Part shown: positions 54,188 to 62,362 of the stretch, piece after piece
How positions within the stretch are numbered: position 1 is the stretch's first letter
Layout of the letters: every line of letters begins with the position of its first letter
Assembly: GCF_003324485.1 (NCBI RefSeq)
Contig: NZ_QODK01000001.1
Location: 310,001-374,000 of the forward strand
Direction: 5' to 3'
Source: Cohaesibacter intestini
GTDB lineage: Bacteria; Pseudomonadota; Alphaproteobacteria; Rhizobiales; Cohaesibacteraceae
Length of the DNA stretch: 64,000 bases
The notes under the pieces: model-generated
What the model was told of the DNA's origin: nothing
The model's database searches: none
What the model saw: the letters and a program-made list of their open reading frames with translations, nothing else
Program-made: the position numbers and the translations under genes

Positions 54188-54897
54188 GGGCTTTCCTTCA
54201 CACCTCTGATCCGCTTGATCAGATCAGCGGCGGCCATGGCGAGCGGCATATGATCAAGGGAGTGGGGGCGCGTGCCCCGCAAGGGTGGCACAGGCTGAAG
54301 CTGGTGATTGGCCAAAAGCCAGATCTGGTCGCCCAGCCGCAGAGCCTCGAACGGATCATGGGTGACCAACAGCACCCGGCGCCCGGCAAATTGCGCGTGG
54401 GCCAGTTCCTGCATCGCTGCGCGGGTGGCTGCATCAAGGGCCGAGAAAGGTTCGTCCAGCAGGATCAGCTCCGCGTCGCTCATCAAGGTGCGGGCCAATG
54501 CCACCCTCTGACGCTGACCACCGGACAAGCTGTCAGGCATGCGGTCACCCATATCGGCGAGCCCCACTTGGGCCAAGAGATGCTGGGCCTTGTCCTTGTC
54601 CGGATTGCGCCCGGCCAACTGCTCGACCAGCATGACATTATTCAGGATCGAGAGGCGCGGCTGCATCAGATCGGCCTGCGCCATCCAGCCGACGCGGTGG
54701 GGCACACTGAGGGTGCCTTCAAACCGGGCCGAAATATCCAGCCCGGCAAAGAGCCGCAGCAAGGTGGACTTGCCCGCCCCGGACGGGCCGAGCAAACAGG
54801 TCCAACCCATGGGAGGGGTCAGAGAGAAAGGCTCAATGAGCCTTTCTCCATCAAGCATCAAATGCCCGGTCACCTCTATCCGCACAGATGCGGTCAT
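54184..54897 (-). CDS. thiZ: ABC ATPase for thiamine pyrimidine precursor
   Basis: A 237-residue importer ATPase with Walker A GPSGAGKST, signature LSGGQRQRVALARTL and Walker B LILLDEPFSALD. It overlaps thiX at its end and thiY at its start by four bases each (ATGA type), so the three subunits are translated together. Confidence 0.87.
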   Translation of the reverse strand: MTASVRIEVTGHLMLDGERLIEPFSLTPPMGWTCLLGPSGAGKSTLLRLFAGLDISARFEGTLSVPHRVGWMAQADLMQPRLSILNNVMLVEQLAGRNPDKDKAQHLLAQVGLADMGDRMPDSLSGGQRQRVALARTLMSDAELILLDEPFSALDAATRAAMQELAHAQFAGRRVLLVTHDPFEALRLGDQIWLLANHQLQPVPPLRGTRPHSLDHMPLAMAAADLIKRIRGVKESP

Positions 54898-55844
54898 TGC
54901 GCCCCCAGATCGCGGGCGATGGTCTCAATTGCGGGCGCTTCGTCAATCATGCCGACGTCCTTGAGATAGGCGCCAAAGGCTTTGTATCCTTCAACGTCCA
55001 GACTGATCGGGTCGGTCGCGAATTTCGGATAGGTGTCAAACCAGGCCGCATGATTGAGCTTGTCGTCGAGTTCCGCACCATAGGATTTGAACTCATTCCA
55101 CGTGCCTTCCGGGTCGGCAAGGATGTCCTTGGTGGCGCGGGCTGTTGCGCTTAGGAATTTTTTCACATCAGAAAAGTTGGTGCGCTCGGCGCTGGCTTCA
55201 TAGATCAGCTCTTCATAGCTTGGCACGCCATGTTCTTCTGGCAGGAAGCATTTGCCTTTGCGATCAACGGCTTCCATTTGATGCAGCTCGAAATTGCGGA
55301 ACGCTCCGGAGGTGGCATCCACCCGGCCAGCAGCCAAGGCGGCGGTCAAAGCAAAATTGACATTGATCTGCTCGACCTCAGAAGGCTCAACCCCATTGCT
55401 ACGCAGCATGCGGTGCAGCAATGCTTCCTCAATGCCGGGCACGGAAAAACCGACACGCTTGCCTTTGAGATCGGCAAGGCTTTTGATCGGGCCATCGGCG
55501 TCGACCATGACACAATAGAGCGGCGAACTGACCAAAGTGCCGACACGCACCACGGGCAGGCCTTCTTTATGCTGCAGATAAAGCTGTGGCTGATAGGAAA
55601 CCGCCAGATCAACCTTGCCAGCAGCGGCCATTTTCGGCGGATCGCTGGGGTCGGCGGGCGCGATGATGGTGACGTCAAGGCCCGCTTCTTTGAAATAGCC
55701 GCGTTGTTTGGCGATGATGATCGGGCCATGGTCTGGATTGATGAACCAGTCGAGCATCACAGAGAATTTGGTTTCGGCAGCGGTGGCGGCCGTACCTGCG
55801 GCAGCAGAGGCCGCCAACATCAGGGCAGCGAGAATAGATTTCAT
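54894..55844 (-). CDS. thiY: periplasmic binding protein for thiamine pyrimidine precursor
   Basis: A 316-residue NMT1/THI5-like binding protein with a signal peptide (about 1-23). KFSVMLDWFINPDHGPI near the N-terminus is the typical opening of ThiY-type proteins, which bind pyrimidine precursors of thiamine. It lies four bases after thiD and overlaps thiZ. Confidence 0.88.
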   Translation of the reverse strand: MKSILAALMLAASAAAGTAATAAETKFSVMLDWFINPDHGPIIIAKQRGYFKEAGLDVTIIAPADPSDPPKMAAAGKVDLAVSYQPQLYLQHKEGLPVVRVGTLVSSPLYCVMVDADGPIKSLADLKGKRVGFSVPGIEEALLHRMLRSNGVEPSEVEQINVNFALTAALAAGRVDATSGAFRNFELHQMEAVDRKGKCFLPEEHGVPSYEELIYEASAERTNFSDVKKFLSATARATKDILADPEGTWNEFKSYGAELDDKLNHAAWFDTYPKFATDPISLDVEGYKAFGAYLKDVGMIDEAPAIETIARDLGAQ

Positions 55845-55848
55845 GACA

Positions 55849-56658
55849 TTACGTCCTTAGGGCAAAGAAATGATCGGTCGGGCCGTGACCATGACCAACA
55901 GACAGGGCATCGGCGGCAGCAATCGCCTCAAATATGAAGGCCTTGGCGGCTTTTGCGGCTGCAAGGCCATCTTCAGTGAGCGCCAGATGGGTGGCGAGCG
56001 CCGACGACAAGGTGCAGCCGGTGCCGTGGGTGTTTTTGGTATCGATGCGGCGTGACGGCAGCCAGACGGTCTGATCCTTGGTGAGATACAGATCCGGGCT
56101 GGTCTCATCAGCCAGATGACCGCCTTTGAGCAAGACTTGCTCTGGCCCCATGGCCAGCAAGGCGCGGGCCTGCTGTTCCATTTCGGCCTCATCCCTCGCT
56201 TCGTCCACACCGAGCAGGTCGGCGGCTTCAGGCAGATTGGGGGTGATCATCGTGGCGCGGGGCAACAGGATGGCGCGCATGGCGTCCACCGCATCGGCCC
56301 GCAGCAGGCGGTCGCCGCCCTTGGCAACCATCACCGTGTCGAGCACCATTGGCGCGTCGCAAGGTTTGAGCGCCTCGGCTACGGCTTTGATGATTTCGGC
56401 GCTGCCCAACATGCCGATCTTGATGGCATCGACCCGGATGTCATCAAGGATCGCTGCGATCTGGGCAGTGACGAAATCCGGCTCGATGGTCAGAACACCG
56501 CTCACCCCTTTGGTGCTCTGAGCGGTCAGCGCGGTGATGACGGCCATGGCATAGCCGCCATTGGCCGAGATCGACTTGAGATCCGCCTGAATGCCCGCCC
56601 CACCCGACGGGTCAGACCCGGCAATCGACAGGATATTCGGGGTTCGGGATGCCGCCAT
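55849..56658 (-). CDS. thiD: hydroxymethylpyrimidine/phosphomethylpyrimidine kinase
   Basis: A 269-residue ribokinase-fold kinase that phosphorylates hydroxymethylpyrimidine twice. IAGSDPSGGAGIQADLK is the substrate-binding N-terminal motif and GTGCTLSSALA the anion-hole motif with the catalytic region. ATG 56658 shares bases with the thiE stop (TAATG), so I prefer it over an ATG 15 bases upstream. Confidence 0.93.
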   Translation of the reverse strand: MAASRTPNILSIAGSDPSGGAGIQADLKSISANGGYAMAVITALTAQSTKGVSGVLTIEPDFVTAQIAAILDDIRVDAIKIGMLGSAEIIKAVAEALKPCDAPMVLDTVMVAKGGDRLLRADAVDAMRAILLPRATMITPNLPEAADLLGVDEARDEAEMEQQARALLAMGPEQVLLKGGHLADETSPDLYLTKDQTVWLPSRRIDTKNTHGTGCTLSSALATHLALTEDGLAAAKAAKAFIFEAIAAADALSVGHGHGPTDHFFALRT

Positions 56659-57272
56659 TAGGCCTGCCTCCATTGGGCGACCAGTGTTTCGGTTGCCGCC
56701 TTCGGGTCATCGGCGGCAGAAATCGCCGAGACGATGGCAAGCCCTGCGCAGCCTGCCGCCTTGACCGCCGGGATATCGGCTGCCTTGACGCCGCCAATCG
56801 CAACGCTTGGGACCGGGGCTGCAGCAACGATATCCGCCAGTCGCTCAAAGCCGATGGGCGGCGCATGATCGATTTTGGACGGGGTGGCCCGCACCGGACC
56901 GATGCCGACATAGTCAAGGGTGCCCTCCGGCAAAGCCGCTGCGACCGCCATTTGCACTTCATTCTCGACAGAAAGGCCGAGAATCTTGTCGGGGCCGAGC
57001 TTGGCACGCATGGCCTTTGGGTCACCATCGGACTGGCCCATATGCAGCCCCGCCGCGCCGCAGGCCAAGGCCACCTCGATGCGGTCATTGATGATCAAGG
57101 GGACATTGTGGCGTTCGGCCAGGGCCACCAATGTCTTGGCGCGGGCGATCAGGTCTTCATCGGACGCAACCTTGTCGCGCAGCTGGATGATGCTGGCACC
57201 GCCTTGCAGGGCAGCTTCGACCAGTTTTGCATCCGGGTCATGTGGGGTGACGAAATAGATGGACAGATCCAT
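56658..57272 (-). CDS. thiE: thiamine-phosphate synthase
   Basis: A 204-residue TIM-barrel enzyme that joins the pyrimidine pyrophosphate and thiazole phosphate into thiamine phosphate. IQLRDK, LIINDRIEVA and GLHMGQSDG are the family motifs. It lies two bases after thiM and overlaps thiD. Confidence 0.93.
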   Translation of the reverse strand: MDLSIYFVTPHDPDAKLVEAALQGGASIIQLRDKVASDEDLIARAKTLVALAERHNVPLIINDRIEVALACGAAGLHMGQSDGDPKAMRAKLGPDKILGLSVENEVQMAVAAALPEGTLDYVGIGPVRATPSKIDHAPPIGFERLADIVAAAPVPSVAIGGVKAADIPAVKAAGCAGLAIVSAISAADDPKAATETLVAQWRQA

Positions 57273-57274
57273 GA

Positions 57275-58063
57275 TCAGGCCTCCTCGATCCGTGCCCCGG
57301 CGGCAAGGTCGGCTGGCGTGATCTCATGAAGGGCATCAATGAAGGCGACCGCAAAGCTGCCGGGCGCGGTGGCTTTTTGAGCGGCGCGTTCGCCCGCCAA
57401 GCCGTAAAATGCGATGGCCGCTGTGGTGGCTTCCAATCGGTCTTGCCCGACGGCAAAAGCGGCAACCACACCGGTTAGCGAGCAGCCAAGGGCTGTGACC
57501 AGCGGCATCAGAGCATGACCATTGGCGATGCTGTAGGCTGTCTCGCCGTCGGTCACAAAATCCACCTCACCAGTGACTGCGACGATGGCGCCAGAATTTT
57601 TGGCAAGCGCGATGGCGGCATCCTTGGCGGCGTCAACGCTGTCTGCGGCATCAGCCCCTTTGCCTTTGGCGACCATGCCGCCAAGCGCCATGATTTCAGA
57701 GGCATTGCCGCGAATGATGGATGGATTGCAGGCGAGCAGTTTCTCTGCCGTCTCGCGGCGGAAGGCTGTGGCCCCGGCAGCAACCGGGTCGAGCACCCAA
57801 GGGGTGCCAGCCGCATCAGCAGCTTTGGCGGCGCTCTCCATCGACTTGACCCATTCGCGAGACAGGGTGCCAATATTGATGGTGAGGGCTGAGGTGAAGC
57901 TGGCAAATTCAGCAGCTTCTTCCTCGGCATGAACCATGGCTGGCGAGCAGCCAGCGGCCAACAACACATTGGCCATGACATTCATGGACACATAGTTGGC
58001 GATGTTCTGGACGAGTGGCGCATTGGTGCGCATGGTGGATAGATAATGGCCCCAGTCGGTCAT
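57275..58063 (-). CDS. thiM: hydroxyethylthiazole kinase
   Basis: A 262-residue ribokinase-like kinase that phosphorylates the thiazole alcohol salvaged from thiamine. NIANYVSMNVMANVLLA and the C-terminal GCSLTGVVAAFAVG are family motifs. ATG 58063 follows AAGGAG at the right distance; an upstream start at 58111 is unlikely. It is the first gene after the TPP riboswitch and begins the salvage operon thiM-thiE-thiD-thiY-thiZ-thiX. Confidence 0.93.
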   Translation of the reverse strand: MTDWGHYLSTMRTNAPLVQNIANYVSMNVMANVLLAAGCSPAMVHAEEEAAEFASFTSALTINIGTLSREWVKSMESAAKAADAAGTPWVLDPVAAGATAFRRETAEKLLACNPSIIRGNASEIMALGGMVAKGKGADAADSVDAAKDAAIALAKNSGAIVAVTGEVDFVTDGETAYSIANGHALMPLVTALGCSLTGVVAAFAVGQDRLEATTAAIAFYGLAGERAAQKATAPGSFAVAFIDALHEITPADLAAGARIEEA

Positions 58064-58135
58064 TCCAAACTCCTTCTGAGGCGGATGGAATGTCTTCGGG
58101 CCTGCCCCCATTATGACCGGGGACCGAAACCGCGA

Positions 58136-58214
58136 CTCCCTCCGCCAGTATTAACTGGTTCAGGTTCAAAGGGTGCTATCTCAGCCCGATGTCGGGCGCC
58201 CCTGTCACATCCCC
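58136..58214 (-). ncRNA. TPP riboswitch (THI box)
   Basis: On the minus strand the RNA reads ACAGGGGCGCC, CTGAGATAGCACCC, TTTGAACCTGAACC, GGTTAATA and GCGGAGGGAG in order, the conserved TPP aptamer segments including CUGAGA and the ACCUGA element. It lies 73 bases before thiM and should lower expression of the salvage and uptake operon when thiamine pyrophosphate is plentiful. Confidence 0.95.
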
Positions 58215-58288
58215 TAGATAAGCGCGTTTGGTGGCCAATTTCCAGAGCCATCGACAGGTTTTTCTCACTCTGCCCGGTGACAAGACAC

Positions 58289-58333
58289 AAAAAACCCGCC
58301 CGATCGCCGGTCTGGTGCGGTCTGGCGGGTTTT
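58289..58333 (-). terminator. rho-independent terminator of the ugp operon
   Basis: AAAACCCGCC and GGCGGGTTTT pair in a 10-bp stem (58291-58300 with 58324-58333), ending in TTTTTT on the minus strand. It lies 41 bases after the stop of the last ugp-operon gene and just before the riboswitch of the thi operon. Confidence 0.85.
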
Positions 58334-58373
58334 GTCAGAGGCATCGATTTCTGTGCATCACCACAAGAAAGGC

Positions 58374-59387
58374 TCAGAGGGTCACCTTGCAAAGGATGCA
58401 TTCATGGTCGGACAGGGGCCCTTGCCCATCGAGAGAGGGCAACAAAGGCAGGGCTTCCCCACCAAAGCCACGGGCACAGAACCAGTCCAGCTTCATTCGG
58501 CGGGTGTCATGGGGGGTGATCAGGCTGTTGCGGGTGGTGACGCCATCCGCCGTCAGGTCCCAATGATAGCCGCGCTCACGAGCGAGATCGAACAGGGTTT
58601 CAACGCGCCAGTCATAGTCTGGCGGGATGTGATTGCCGGTATTGAGGTCACCGCCAATCAGCACCGGCAGACCCGGCGCAAAAGCCTCGATCCGGTCGAG
58701 CAGATCGGCAAATTGACTGTGGCGATGGGCGGCATCCGCGTTGCTTTCCAGATGGGTGGAAACAACGCAGATCGCGCCCTGCTCAGTCGGCAAAATGGCA
58801 GCGACCGCCATCCGTCCACCCACACGCGGCTGGTCCGGATCGGCACCCGGATTGACATCAAGCGAGAACCAATGGCCTTTTTCGTCCAGCCGGAACAGAG
58901 CCAGCTTTTCAAAAGGCACGGCAGAGAGGATGCCATTGCCATGCCAGCCGTCGGCATTGAAGCTATCGGAACAGAAGACCCGCTCGGTCGGACCGCCGAG
59001 ATCCATTTCGAAGAATTCCACCCCATAGGCATAATGCATGCCCAATGCCTTGGCCATCTGGGCGGTGGTGTTGACTTGCGACGTCCGGGCCATGCCCTTG
59101 TCCATTTCGCTGAGCAGCACCACACTTGGAGCATGGTTGGCCAGATGGGCGGCGCTGCGATCCGGGAACAGGCAGCGTTCGACATTCCATGCCGCAACCG
59201 CAAAGCTTTGCGGCAGGCGATCAAGGTTGCCAGCGCCGCCCACTTCCAACTCCCTCATGGCAGGCAAGGAATTGAGCAATGTATCATGGGCGGCCGTGAC
59301 CCGCTCGGAGGCCAGAATTTGCTGTTTCTGGTCATCCGTGATGCGGGTCAGGGTCGAGACAAGATTGGTCCCCTCATGCGACGTCAT
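58374..59387 (-). CDS. endonuclease/exonuclease/phosphatase-family protein in the ugp operon
   Basis: A 337-residue protein of the EEP fold (DNase I / inositol phosphatase / sphingomyelinase superfamily). The motifs VLLSEMD, VSTHLES, GGDLNTG and the C-terminal SDHECI fit the metal-binding and catalytic sites. No signal peptide is visible. Its start overlaps the ugpC stop (ATGA). ugpQ, a glycerophosphodiester phosphodiesterase, often holds this place, so a phosphodiesterase or phosphatase role on imported glycerophospho-compounds is a reasonable but unproven idea. Confidence 0.75.
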   Translation of the reverse strand: MTSHEGTNLVSTLTRITDDQKQQILASERVTAAHDTLLNSLPAMRELEVGGAGNLDRLPQSFAVAAWNVERCLFPDRSAAHLANHAPSVVLLSEMDKGMARTSQVNTTAQMAKALGMHYAYGVEFFEMDLGGPTERVFCSDSFNADGWHGNGILSAVPFEKLALFRLDEKGHWFSLDVNPGADPDQPRVGGRMAVAAILPTEQGAICVVSTHLESNADAAHRHSQFADLLDRIEAFAPGLPVLIGGDLNTGNHIPPDYDWRVETLFDLARERGYHWDLTADGVTTRNSLITPHDTRRMKLDWFCARGFGGEALPLLPSLDGQGPLSDHECILCKVTL

Positions 59388-60436
59388 AGACGGGCTCCGC
59401 TGTCTTTGGAGAAGAAATGCACCGCGCTTGGTTTGATACCCAGTTTCACCGGACCGATGCCTGTCGGGATATGCTTGGGCACACTGACGGAAATGTCCTG
59501 CCCACCGATCTTGCCATGCAGCAAATGATGCGCACCCAACGCTTCGACAATCTCGACATTGCAGTCAAAGCCATTGTCGACATGGATGTCGATATCTTCG
59601 GGCCGGATGCCGACCAGAAAATCGCCCTTGGCGTCTTTTGGTAGGGCGGTGTCGAGATGGATATCCTCGCCAATCATCGGACGGCCATCGCCGTTGACCT
59701 TGCCATTGAGCAGGTTCATCGGAGGCGCGCCCATGAAGCCGGCCACGAAGGTGGAGGCGGGATTGTTGTAGATTTCGTCCGGGGTGCCGATCTGCTCAAT
59801 ACGCCCTTCATTGAGGACGATGATCCGGTCAGCCATGGTCATGGCTTCGATCTGGTCGTGGGTCACATAGATGGCAGTGACACCGAGGCGGCGCTGTAGC
59901 GAGCGGATCTCGATGCGCATCTGGTTGCGCAATTTGGCGTCGAGGTTGGAGAGTGGCTCGTCGAACAGGAACAATTCCGGATTACGAACGATGGCGCGGC
60001 CCATGGCAACACGCTGGCGCTGGCCACCGGACAGCTGACTCGGGCGACGGTCGAGATAGTCGGTGAGATTGAGCATCTTGGCTGCATCCAGCACCTTCTG
60101 CTCGATCTCGGACTTGGGCAGACCACGATTTTTGAGGCCATAGCCCATATTTTTGGCGACCGTCATATGCGGATAGAGGGCATAATTCTGGAACACCATG
60201 GCGATGTTGCGCTGGGCAGGCTCGACATCATTGACGACCCGCTGGCCGATGGAGATCGTGCCGCCGGAGACCTCTTCAAGGCCGGCAATCATCCGCAACA
60301 GGGTGGATTTGCCACAGCCGGACGGGCCGACCAGAACGACGAATTCGCCGTCGGGAATTTTGAAGTTGCAAGGTTTGACCGCTTCGAACCCGTTTGGATA
60401 AATCTTGCGGACCATATCAAGCGAAACTGAGGTCAT
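59384..60436 (-). CDS. ugpC: sn-glycerol-3-phosphate ABC importer ATPase
   Basis: A 350-residue carbohydrate-type importer ATPase: Walker A GPSGCGKST, signature LSGGQRQRVAMGRAI, Walker B FLFDEPLSNLD, and a C-terminal regulatory OB-like domain (about 240-350), as in UgpC/MalK. It is 11 bases after ugpE and overlaps the EEP gene. Confidence 0.92.
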   Translation of the reverse strand: MTSVSLDMVRKIYPNGFEAVKPCNFKIPDGEFVVLVGPSGCGKSTLLRMIAGLEEVSGGTISIGQRVVNDVEPAQRNIAMVFQNYALYPHMTVAKNMGYGLKNRGLPKSEIEQKVLDAAKMLNLTDYLDRRPSQLSGGQRQRVAMGRAIVRNPELFLFDEPLSNLDAKLRNQMRIEIRSLQRRLGVTAIYVTHDQIEAMTMADRIIVLNEGRIEQIGTPDEIYNNPASTFVAGFMGAPPMNLLNGKVNGDGRPMIGEDIHLDTALPKDAKGDFLVGIRPEDIDIHVDNGFDCNVEIVEALGAHHLLHGKIGGQDISVSVPKHIPTGIGPVKLGIKPSAVHFFSKDSGARL

Positions 60437-60447
60437 GATGGGTATCC

Positions 60448-61350
60448 TTATTTGTCGGATTCAGTGAGGCCCTTGACGAACCAGCTCTGGAAAAAGACCA
60501 CGACAGCCACAGGCGGGATGACGGCCAGCAAAGCCAGCAGGTTGCCACGGCCATATTCGGGGATTTGCCCGTCATACATGGTCTGGGTGATCTGCTTGAT
60601 GCCTCTGAGCAAGGTGAACATGCCTTCGTCGGTGGTGATCATGGTCGGCCAGAGATATTGGTTCCAGCCATAGACGAACATGATGATGAAGATGGCAGCG
60701 ATCATGGTGCGCGACAGGGGCACCAAAATGTCGATGAAATATTTGATCGGCCCGGCCCCGTCGATGCGGGCGGCTTCGGACAATTCCTCTGGCACCGACA
60801 GGAAAAACTGGCGGAAGAAGAAGGTTGCCGTCGCCGAGGCCACCAAGGGCAGAATGAGGCCGGTATAGCTGTTGAGCAGCCCCAGCTTCTGGACGATCTC
60901 GTAGGAGGGCAGAATGCGCACCTCGAGCGGCAACAAAAGCGTGGTGAAGATCAGCCAGAAGGCAAAGGTGGCAAAGCGCAGGCGGAAATAGACAATGCCA
61001 TAGGCCGCCATCATCGAAATGACGATCTTGCCAAGGGCAAAGCCAACCCCGAGGATCAGCGAGTTCTTGAACATGTTGAGGCCGGTATTCTCGCCGGAGA
61101 AACCGGACGCGCCGAACAGAGCCTTGTCAAGATTGTTGCCGAACTCGTCGCCGATGGTCAGGCCGGGGCCGTTTTTCAGCACATCGACGTCAGACATGGT
61201 GGTCATTTGCAGCACCATCAGCAGCGGCACGATCATCAGCAAGGCACCGAAAATCAGGATGCCGTGATCGACAATAGCGCTGAGTTTGATGCGGTTTTTC
61301 CAAGCCTTTGGCGTGGTGACCGGATTGGTTTCAGTTTGGTCAGTCATCAT
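60448..61350 (-). CDS. ugpE: sn-glycerol-3-phosphate ABC permease UgpE
   Basis: A 300-residue permease with about six membrane helices and the EAA-type loop ELSEAARIDGAGPIKYF. ATG 61350 and ATG 61347 are equal start options behind GAGGGG. It lies seven bases after ugpA. Confidence 0.92.
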   Translation of the reverse strand: MMTDQTETNPVTTPKAWKNRIKLSAIVDHGILIFGALLMIVPLLMVLQMTTMSDVDVLKNGPGLTIGDEFGNNLDKALFGASGFSGENTGLNMFKNSLILGVGFALGKIVISMMAAYGIVYFRLRFATFAFWLIFTTLLLPLEVRILPSYEIVQKLGLLNSYTGLILPLVASATATFFFRQFFLSVPEELSEAARIDGAGPIKYFIDILVPLSRTMIAAIFIIMFVYGWNQYLWPTMITTDEGMFTLLRGIKQITQTMYDGQIPEYGRGNLLALLAVIPPVAVVVFFQSWFVKGLTESDK

Positions 61351-61357
61351 GCGCCCC

Positions 61358-62239
61358 TCAGGTATAGTGAATGCGCCGCTCGACGAGGCGGAACTGGAAG
61401 ATGGTCATGGCCAGAACCAGCACCATCAGGATCACCGACTGGGCCGAAGAGCCGCCCAGATCGTTGCCGCGAAAGCCGTCGACATAGACCTTGTAGACAA
61501 GGGTCATCGGGTTGGAAGCCGGTTCCCCACGCAGCACCGTGTCGATCGTGCCGAAGGTGTCGAACAGCGAGTAGGTGAAATTGGTGATCAACAAAAAGAA
61601 GCCGGTCGGGGCCAGTAGCGGGAAGGTCACGTCCCAGAAGCGGCGCTGGGCCGACGCATTGTCAATGCGGGCCGCTTCCATCACCGAGCGCGGGATGGAT
61701 TGCAGGCCGGAGAGGAAGAAAATGAAATTGATCGGAATCTGCTTCCAGACCGAGGCCGTGATCATGACAATCGCGGTGTCGGTATAGTCGAGGCCAACGC
61801 GGAAATCATAGCCGAACTGGGCGAGAAATTCGGTGATCGGGCCCCAGCGCTGGGAGAACATGACAAGGAAAATGAAGCCCGCGACCGGCGGCGCGACCGC
61901 ATAGACCCACATCAGAAGCGTGCGATAGGTGCGCGCCCCGCGAATGACTTTGTCGGCCTTGACCGCAAAGAGCAGGGCAATGGCCAGCGACAGGAAGGTC
62001 ACCGACACGCTGAAGACAATCGTGAAACCGGCAATTCTGAGATATTCGGCATTGTTGAAGATGTCGCGATAATTGTCGAAGCCAACGAAGGTGGATCCAA
62101 AACCAAACGGGTCTTCCAGATAGAAAGACAGGCGCAGGGCCTGCCATGCCGGCCAGTAGAAAAAGATGACAATGATCGACAGCTGCGGCAGCAGGAAGAA
62201 CAAGGGCAGCCATTTGTTGTTGAATGTGGCGCGTTTCAC
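61358..62239 (-). CDS. ugpA: sn-glycerol-3-phosphate ABC permease UgpA
   Basis: A 293-residue permease with about six membrane helices and the loop VMEAARIDNASAQRRF. I chose the GTG at 62239, giving (V)KRATFNNKW, because AGAGG lies eight bases upstream and family members start near here; an ATG at 62305 would add a poor leader. It is 123 bases after ugpB, with a hairpin between them. Confidence 0.88.
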   Translation of the reverse strand: MKRATFNNKWLPLFFLLPQLSIIVIFFYWPAWQALRLSFYLEDPFGFGSTFVGFDNYRDIFNNAEYLRIAGFTIVFSVSVTFLSLAIALLFAVKADKVIRGARTYRTLLMWVYAVAPPVAGFIFLVMFSQRWGPITEFLAQFGYDFRVGLDYTDTAIVMITASVWKQIPINFIFFLSGLQSIPRSVMEAARIDNASAQRRFWDVTFPLLAPTGFFLLITNFTYSLFDTFGTIDTVLRGEPASNPMTLVYKVYVDGFRGNDLGGSSAQSVILMVLVLAMTIFQFRLVERRIHYT

Positions 62240-62314
62240 GTCTTGGCCTCTTGAAGCTGGCGCCCTTGGACCACTCCCAAGATAGGGGGCAAACCCAAAG
62301 CGCAAAAGAGAAGA

Positions 62315-62341
62315 GACGACCGCGCGGGAAGCGCGATCGTC
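62315..62341 (-). other. hairpin between ugpB and ugpA
   Basis: On the minus strand GACGATCGCGC and GCGCGGTCGTC pair as an 11-bp stem with one G-U pair and a 5-base loop, followed by TCTTCTCTTTT. It probably limits readthrough or protects the ugpB mRNA, as often seen after binding-protein genes. Confidence 0.6.
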
Positions 62342-62362
62342 CTTTGGAGAGCTCAGAAATGC

